Shown: piece after piece, positions 15,631 to 19,416 of the stretch | How the letters are laid out: every line of letters begins with the position of its first letter | How positions within the stretch are numbered: position 1 is the stretch's first letter | Assembly: GCA_029974875.1 (NCBI GenBank) | Contig: JARKQP010000868.1 | Coordinates: 1-19,416, forward strand | Source: Mobilitalea sp. | Lineage (GTDB): Bacteria > Bacillota_A > Clostridia > Lachnospirales > Lachnospiraceae | Direction of reading: 5' to 3' | DNA length: 19,416 nt | Program-made: the position numbers and the translations under genes | The notes under the pieces: generated by a model | What the model saw: the letters and a program-made list of their open reading frames with translations, nothing else | The model's database searches: none | What the model was told of the DNA's origin: nothing

Positions 15631-16512
15631 GTGTTTGACGTGAATTTGATAAATAAATTAGAGAGAAAGTTTGGAAGGTATGCGATACCCAACCTGATGA
15701 GATATATTGTTGGTATATTCTGCTTAGGGTTGATCCTCGGCAGCTTTATGCCGGATGTATTATTCACATATCTTTCCCTGGATTTTGGTAAGGTGCTGCA
15801 GGGACAGGTCTGGAGGCTGGTTACCTTCATCATACCCTATAGCGATATACGCAGTATTATCTTTTTTGCCATATCAACCTATTTTTATTATATGATCGGC
15901 AACTCCCTGGAACAGAATTGGGGGGCCTTCCGGTTAAACCTGTATTTCTTTTCAGGAGTGATATTAAACATTATAGGCTATCTGATTATCTATTTGGTTA
16001 CGGGAGTCAGCTTTCCGGCCTTTGATTCCATGGGCTTGATCTGCAGCACTATGTTTTTTGCCTTTGCTGCCCTGTATCCGAATATACAGTTTTATATTTA
16101 TTTCCTGATTCCTGTCAAGGCGAAATACATGGCGGTTTTAGAGGGGCTTATTTACCTCTACTACATTTATAACTACATTTCAGGTGGTGCTGCAATATTA
16201 ATCATTCCGCTGGTGTTGACCTTTGGCAATTTCCTTTTGTTCTTCTTTGGAACCAGGAATTACCGCAGGATTTCCCCCAGTGAAATCAAGCGTAAGGCGG
16301 ATTACCGCAAGCAGATGCAGGATCCGAGGAACCATGGGACTGTCAGCCAGTTCCGTGGGAAGAATGTAATAACGAGACATAAATGTGCAGTCTGTGGAAG
16401 GACGGAGCTGGACGGCGAAGACTTGGAATTCCGTTTCTGTTCTAAATGTGACGGTAATTATGAATATTGCATGGATCATCTGTTTACCCATGAGCATGTG
16501 ACAAAAAAGTAG
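15631..16512 (+). CDS. Rhomboid-fold membrane protein with C-terminal zinc ribbon, probably non-proteolytic
   Basis: A 293-residue protein with about six hydrophobic segments in residues 20-210. 'LQGQVWRLVTFIIPYS' and 'ALYPNIQFYIYFLIPVKAKY' match the L1-loop WR motif and the PxK segment of rhomboid-like proteins. The segment where the catalytic G-x-S-G would lie reads 'FDSMGLICSTMFFAF', with no nucleophilic serine in that context, so a pseudoprotease is likely. The C-terminal tail (about 252-290) holds 'CAVCGRTEL', 'FCSKCDGNYEYC' and two histidine pairs, a zinc-ribbon-like arrangement. The start is GTG 15631, with AAAGG at 15621-15625. The gene sits 19 nt behind the CorA-type gene, so it may act in the same membrane process. 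Its function is not known to me. Confidence 0.7.
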   Translation: MFDVNLINKLERKFGRYAIPNLMRYIVGIFCLGLILGSFMPDVLFTYLSLDFGKVLQGQVWRLVTFIIPYSDIRSIIFFAISTYFYYMIGNSLEQNWGAFRLNLYFFSGVILNIIGYLIIYLVTGVSFPAFDSMGLICSTMFFAFAALYPNIQFYIYFLIPVKAKYMAVLEGLIYLYYIYNYISGGAAILIIPLVLTFGNFLLFFFGTRNYRRISPSEIKRKADYRKQMQDPRNHGTVSQFRGKNVITRHKCAVCGRTELDGEDLEFRFCSKCDGNYEYCMDHLFTHEHVTKK

Positions 16513-16566
16513 GCGGATGGCCTGCCGGTTGAATTCGGCCGGAGAATTAAATAACTGGAAACTAGG

Positions 16567-16597
16567 GTGCTTATTATATTTATAATAGGCACTTCTT
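16567..16597 (+). terminator. Probable weak terminator after the CorA/rhomboid-like pair
   Basis: A 10-bp stem with one wobble (GTGCTTATTA 16567-16576 with TAATAGGCAC 16583-16592) and a short TTCTT tail. It is AT-rich with a poor T run, so the strength is doubtful. Confidence 0.5.
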
Positions 16598-16621
16598 AAT
16601 ACATGGCCTTAATACATGGCC
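16596..16621 (+). repeat. Perfect 13-bp direct repeat, two copies
   Basis: TTAATACATGGCC at 16596-16608 and again at 16609-16621, directly abutting, within the 350-nt gap before the next gene. A further ACATGG occurs at about 16632. Confidence 0.7.
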
Positions 16622-16729
16622 AAATTTTTTACATGGTTTTTATGAATAACGGGTGGATTCTTATGGGATAGCTATTCTATAAAATCATAGGAAATATGTA
16701 ATATATATCTAGTGCCTGGTGAGGTTTGC

Positions 16730-16738
16730 TGTTATAAT
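16730..16738 (+). promoter_or_regulatory. Extended -10 promoter for the 473-codon gene
   Basis: TGTTATAAT at 16730-16738 is a perfect TGn extended -10 element; no good -35 box is seen. The leader of about 118 nt contains an 8-bp inverted repeat (TTATAAAA 16784-16791 with TTTTATAA 16799-16806) and the 10-bp palindrome GGCAGCTGCC at 16817-16826. Confidence 0.5.
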
Positions 16739-16862
16739 AAGGAATATAAGACCGAAAAAATGATCGTATAAAATGGGAGTGCTTTATAAAATGAATCTTT
16801 TTATAAGAAGCTAAAAGGCAGCTGCCCTTAATTTACATTGAGAAGAACAGGACGGTAAAGAG

Positions 16863-18284
16863 ATGAATAAAAACATTAAACATATTTGTAAAGACATCAG
16901 GAACGGAAAGCAATTAGAGGAGACAATTCCCCAGCTGTTTAACCAGCTCTCAGACCAATACCTGGTTTACGCAAAGGTCAGGCTTGCGATGCATTATTTT
17001 TCCTTCTATGAGACCTTTTGTGATGATGAAAATACCTGGAGCAGGGCTGCCCAGGAAACATTGGAGCAGCTAAATACAATAATCAGGGAATGTATTTTAC
17101 AAAGACAGAGCGGCGAAGCCAGGGAGAAGTGGATCCGCACCATAGATGGGATACGTAAGAGTAATACGGGACGCGTAGAGGCTTTGACTGCCTATACGGA
17201 TCTTTTTCAGATATATGAACATGTGATTAACCGCGTAGAATACCGGTTTAAAGGGACAGTCAAAGCGGTGGACGAGGAGGAGCTTGCCAAGGAGATCCTC
17301 CGGTATATCTTTGATTCCGGGGATAATGTGATTACCAACGAAAGAATCAAGGAGATGCTGGGACAGCTTCCCGTCCGCGTTACAAAGCAGAAGTATTTTG
17401 AACTGATTAAGGGCAGTATAGACGCATATTTGGGTTCGGATACAAATTCCCTGGAGGCATTTATCTATATCCTCCGCACCTCTGCCATGCTGTATCAGGA
17501 GGAAGAACTGAAAAAGCTTTACCCGGAGCTGTGGGAAAAGAAGCGCCGGCTGTCAGGGATATCCTTTAAGGATATTACAGAGGAGGATTATAGGGAAGCT
17601 CTTGCTTTACTGCGGGCGGCAATCTTAATGCTGGAGACAGAAACCACGGTTTATATCGGGCTCCAGGAGATCACCAACGAGGTCTATGCACTTCTTTTAT
17701 GCACCCCCTATGCAGGCATGGCTGAAGCAGGCATGGAGCATGCCGGGGAGACGGCGGCCCGTATCATCGGGGAAATTAATAAGCTGTTTGAGGACGGGTT
17801 AAAGAATAATCCCTCCGGGGAGCTGCTGGAAATGTTGACAGAGCTGGAAGGGATCCAGGAATCCATTTCCTATGGGCTCACGATTTTGGAGGATGCGCTG
17901 TATGAGGTAAAGGAAAGGCAGAGAACCCTGACTGCGGGTCTGATGCTGGAGCAGCTGCTGCAGGTACTGCTCTGCTCCCAGGATTTATTATCCAGTAGCT
18001 TATTCATTGATTTTGATAAGCAGGCAGCCTCGGAGGAGACCGCAGATGAGGATAGGATCTATGAGGAAAAGAAGGCTTTAATCCAAGAGCTGTCAGCATT
18101 ATTTGAACAGAGTGACCGTATGGTTACCCGGGCAGTCATGGCAAATACGATGAATAAGCTGCCGGTATTCTTCCATGATCATAAGGAAGTCATGGATTAT
18201 GTCCTCTATAGCCTTGGGCGCTGCTCGGATGAGTATGAGAAGGCAGCCTGTGTGGAGATAATAAATGAGATACTGGAGGAATAG
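16863..18284 (+). CDS. Alpha-helical cytoplasmic protein of unknown function
   Basis: I do not recognise this 473-residue protein. It is soluble, acidic and predicted almost wholly helical, with no signal peptide, no membrane segment and no nucleotide- or metal-binding motif I can identify. Repeated Leu/Glu-rich stretches ('EILRYIFDSGDNVITNERI', 'EALALLRAAILMLETETTVY', 'LEMLTELEGIQESISYGLTI') give it a helical-repeat look. Codon use matches its neighbours, and the frame is clean over 1.4 kb, so it is a real gene. ATG 16863 is preceded by only a weak AGGA at 16848-16851. The next gene follows after 101 nt that include a possible promoter, so the two may be separately transcribed. Confidence 0.75.
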   Translation: MNKNIKHICKDIRNGKQLEETIPQLFNQLSDQYLVYAKVRLAMHYFSFYETFCDDENTWSRAAQETLEQLNTIIRECILQRQSGEAREKWIRTIDGIRKSNTGRVEALTAYTDLFQIYEHVINRVEYRFKGTVKAVDEEELAKEILRYIFDSGDNVITNERIKEMLGQLPVRVTKQKYFELIKGSIDAYLGSDTNSLEAFIYILRTSAMLYQEEELKKLYPELWEKKRRLSGISFKDITEEDYREALALLRAAILMLETETTVYIGLQEITNEVYALLLCTPYAGMAEAGMEHAGETAARIIGEINKLFEDGLKNNPSGELLEMLTELEGIQESISYGLTILEDALYEVKERQRTLTAGLMLEQLLQVLLCSQDLLSSSLFIDFDKQAASEETADEDRIYEEKKALIQELSALFEQSDRMVTRAVMANTMNKLPVFFHDHKEVMDYVLYSLGRCSDEYEKAACVEIINEILEE

Positions 18285-18308
18285 GACTGTATTTTTTCTG
18301 GTAATATG

Positions 18309-18317
18309 TGGTATACT
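18309..18317 (+). promoter_or_regulatory. Possible extended -10 promoter for the 102-codon gene
   Basis: TGGTATACT at 18309-18317 fits an extended -10 element; the -35 region is poor. It lies 25 nt after the preceding stop and about 70 nt before ATG 18386. Confidence 0.4.
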
Positions 18318-18385
18318 ATTAGGTAAACCAGTTCTTTGTTCGGACAGGATATTAAATTTTGAAGTGAAAGAGGTATGGTTTTTTT

Positions 18386-18694
18386 ATGGTTTTATGGTCC
18401 CCACGACTTTATGTCGGTGAAAAGCTGGAAAAGAAAAAGGACAGGGTCATCGCTTCCATCAATAACCGGGAGGCTGCTTATGGCGTTTACCTCGTTGCCT
18501 TTGCCTCGAATACCAATAATTTATTTGACATCCTCGCAGCGAATGAACTCCTGTATCCCCATTATAGGAGAACCGATGTCCATGTTCTCGGACTCGCAAA
18601 GGGAAGAGAGGAAGCGGTTCGTCTCGTCCAGGAAATGATAATGGAGGTTTACCATAATACGGGAGACTTTGATGTGAGAGGTTATTTTACATAA
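18386..18694 (+). CDS. Small conserved-looking protein of unknown function
   Basis: A 102-residue protein that reads like a compact alpha/beta domain: basic 'LYVGEKLEKKKDRVIASIN', then 'AAYGVYLVAFASNTNNLFDI', 'DVHVLGLAKGREEAVRLVQ' and a C-terminal helix. There is no signal peptide or membrane segment and I cannot name a family. AAAGAGG at 18367-18373 is 12 nt from ATG 18386. An overlapping frame starting at ATG 18375 is better spaced from the ribosome site but encodes a compositionally implausible Ser/Arg-rich product, so I prefer this frame. The last codons (GGT TAT TTT ACA TAA) form the first unit of an 18-bp tandem repeat that continues for about 160 nt. Confidence 0.68.
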   Translation: MVLWSPRLYVGEKLEKKKDRVIASINNREAAYGVYLVAFASNTNNLFDILAANELLYPHYRRTDVHVLGLAKGREEAVRLVQEMIMEVYHNTGDFDVRGYFT

Positions 18695-18852
18695 GAAGTT
18701 ACTTTACATTTAAGGAGTTGCTTTACATTAAGGAATTACTTTATGTTAAGAAATTACTTTATGTCAAGAAATTACTTTATGTCAAGAAATCATTTTACAT
18801 AAGAGGTTATTTTATATAAGAGATTATTTTATTAAGAAAGTTATTGTATAAA
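18678..18852 (+). repeat. 18-bp tandem repeat starting in the end of the 102-codon gene
   Basis: About ten units of the form GARRTTACTTTAYRTYAA: 18678-18694 (the coding copy), 18695-18713, 18714-18731, 18732-18749, 18750-18767, 18768-18785 (identical to the previous), 18786-18802, 18803-18819, 18820-18835 and 18836-18852. The coding copy and the 18803-18819 unit differ by one base. Units touch each other with no spacers. Confidence 0.85.
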
Positions 18853-18991
18853 AAATTATTGCATATTTTAAGAAGTTACAGCTTTATGACCCTGTTCCTG
18901 AGGTGTCTTGCCGTAGGTTGCTTATACTGGGCACAACAGATTTTGGTACACCCGGGACAAATTGATGATGATTGGCGGTTGATGTGGATAT

Positions 18992-19416
18992 ATGCTCCTG
19001 GTAATTCTGCTTATATTGAAAATAATAGGGATATTACTGCTTGCTGTGCTTGGCCTGCTCTTGCTGGCCATCCTCATCATTCTTTTTGATCCGGTCAGCT
19101 ATAGGATAAGGGCAGAGCATGGCCATGAACTTTTTACCCTGGAGGGTAAGGTGAACTGGCTGTTCCGTTTGGTCCGGGCCAGGGTATCCTATATGGATGG
19201 GGGATTCCATATCTTTGTTAAGGTACTGGGGTTCACAATCTATGACAACCTGCAGCCCCGGGAATCCAGGGCAGGGAAGCTTAAAAAAGAAGCAAAGCAA
19301 AGCAAAGCCAAAAAAAAAGCAAAAGGTGAGAAAAAGCCTCCAAAGGTTAGGCATAGAGAAACGCAACAAAATGAAGCATCTCATAAGGAGCCGGACATAA
19401 CCGGTGAAAAGTCGGA
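18992..19416 (+). CDS. DUF2953 family protein, 3'-truncated by the window
   Basis: The frame opens after a TGA at 18980-18982 and stays open to the window edge, giving at least 141 residues from ATG 18992. An N-terminal hydrophobic segment ('VILLILKIIGILLLAVLGLL', continuing to about residue 33) acts as a membrane anchor. It is followed by 'FDPVSYRIRAEHG', 'WLFRLVRARVSYMDGGFHI' and 'KVLGFTIYDN', the pattern I recognise from DUF2953 proteins. A lysine-rich low-complexity linker follows (about 93-110). In many Firmicutes this family lies next to the sporulation gene ytfJ/gerW, which would be just outside here. The ribosome site is weak (GTGGA 18984-18988). The frame beginning at TTG 18844 overlaps the start and looks spurious. 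Confidence 0.68.
   Translation, partial: MLLVILLILKIIGILLLAVLGLLLLAILIILFDPVSYRIRAEHGHELFTLEGKVNWLFRLVRARVSYMDGGFHIFVKVLGFTIYDNLQPRESRAGKLKKEAKQSKAKKKAKGEKKPPKVRHRETQQNEASHKEPDITGEKS

Noticed and set aside
18375..18638. 87-codon frame overlapping the 102-codon gene
   Set aside because: It is better spaced from the ribosome site but encodes a Ser/Arg-rich, structureless product, whereas the other frame looks like a folded domain.
18678..18852. Possible CRISPR array
   Set aside because: The units are 16-19 bp, abut directly with no spacers, and no cas genes are present.
18844..19089. 81-codon TTG-started frame before DUF2953
   Set aside because: It starts within the tandem repeat, overlaps the DUF2953 coding start in another frame and shows no domain features.

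Overview
The window looks like a chromosomal segment of a motile, anaerobic, low-to-mid GC Gram-positive of the Clostridia, most likely Lachnospiraceae. The reasons are strong AGGAGG-type ribosome sites, sigma-A and sigma-D type promoters of Firmicutes form, a type II pantothenate kinase, a giant 2-hydroxyacyl-CoA dehydratase activase fusion, and a DUF2953 protein. The family assignment is inferred from protein style only. No rRNA, tRNA, IS element, prophage or CRISPR array was seen.

Layout. Positions 1-1590: the 3' part of a ribosomal protein bL25 gene, a roughly 110-nt imperfect hairpin, then coaW with its own promoter and terminator. Positions 1590-6573: a sigma-D-like promoter and a hairpin-rich leader precede cheW. 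Next come a large zinc-ribbon/acidic/lysine-rich single-pass membrane protein carrying a 12-copy decapeptide repeat, then hisH and hisF, the two subunits of imidazole glycerol phosphate synthase. I see no clear terminator between cheW and hisF. Positions 6574-9328: an AT-rich tandem repeat, ung, a terminator, a polypurine repeat tract and an amino acid permease. Positions 9329-14004: a long inverted repeat and short tandem repeats, then a minus-strand 1429-residue activase/dehydratase-like fusion. Positions 14005-16512: a divergent control region with two good promoters, a highly structured leader, a CorA-type metal transporter and a rhomboid-fold protein with a zinc ribbon. Positions 16513-19416: two unrecognised conserved-looking genes, an 18-bp tandem repeat, and the start of a DUF2953 gene that runs off the end.

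How the genes relate. Most of the window is housekeeping: coenzyme A synthesis, histidine synthesis, uracil repair, amino acid uptake and divalent cation transport. Three things stand out. First, the leader of the CorA-type gene has a perfect consensus promoter followed by several stems, some mutually exclusive, and I could not assign it to a known riboswitch class. Second, three genes (hisF, the activase gene and a 102-codon gene) end inside the first copy of a short tandem repeat that continues downstream, which suggests a recurring mode of gene-end duplication. Third, cheW is followed closely by an odd repeat-rich membrane protein with no function I can name.
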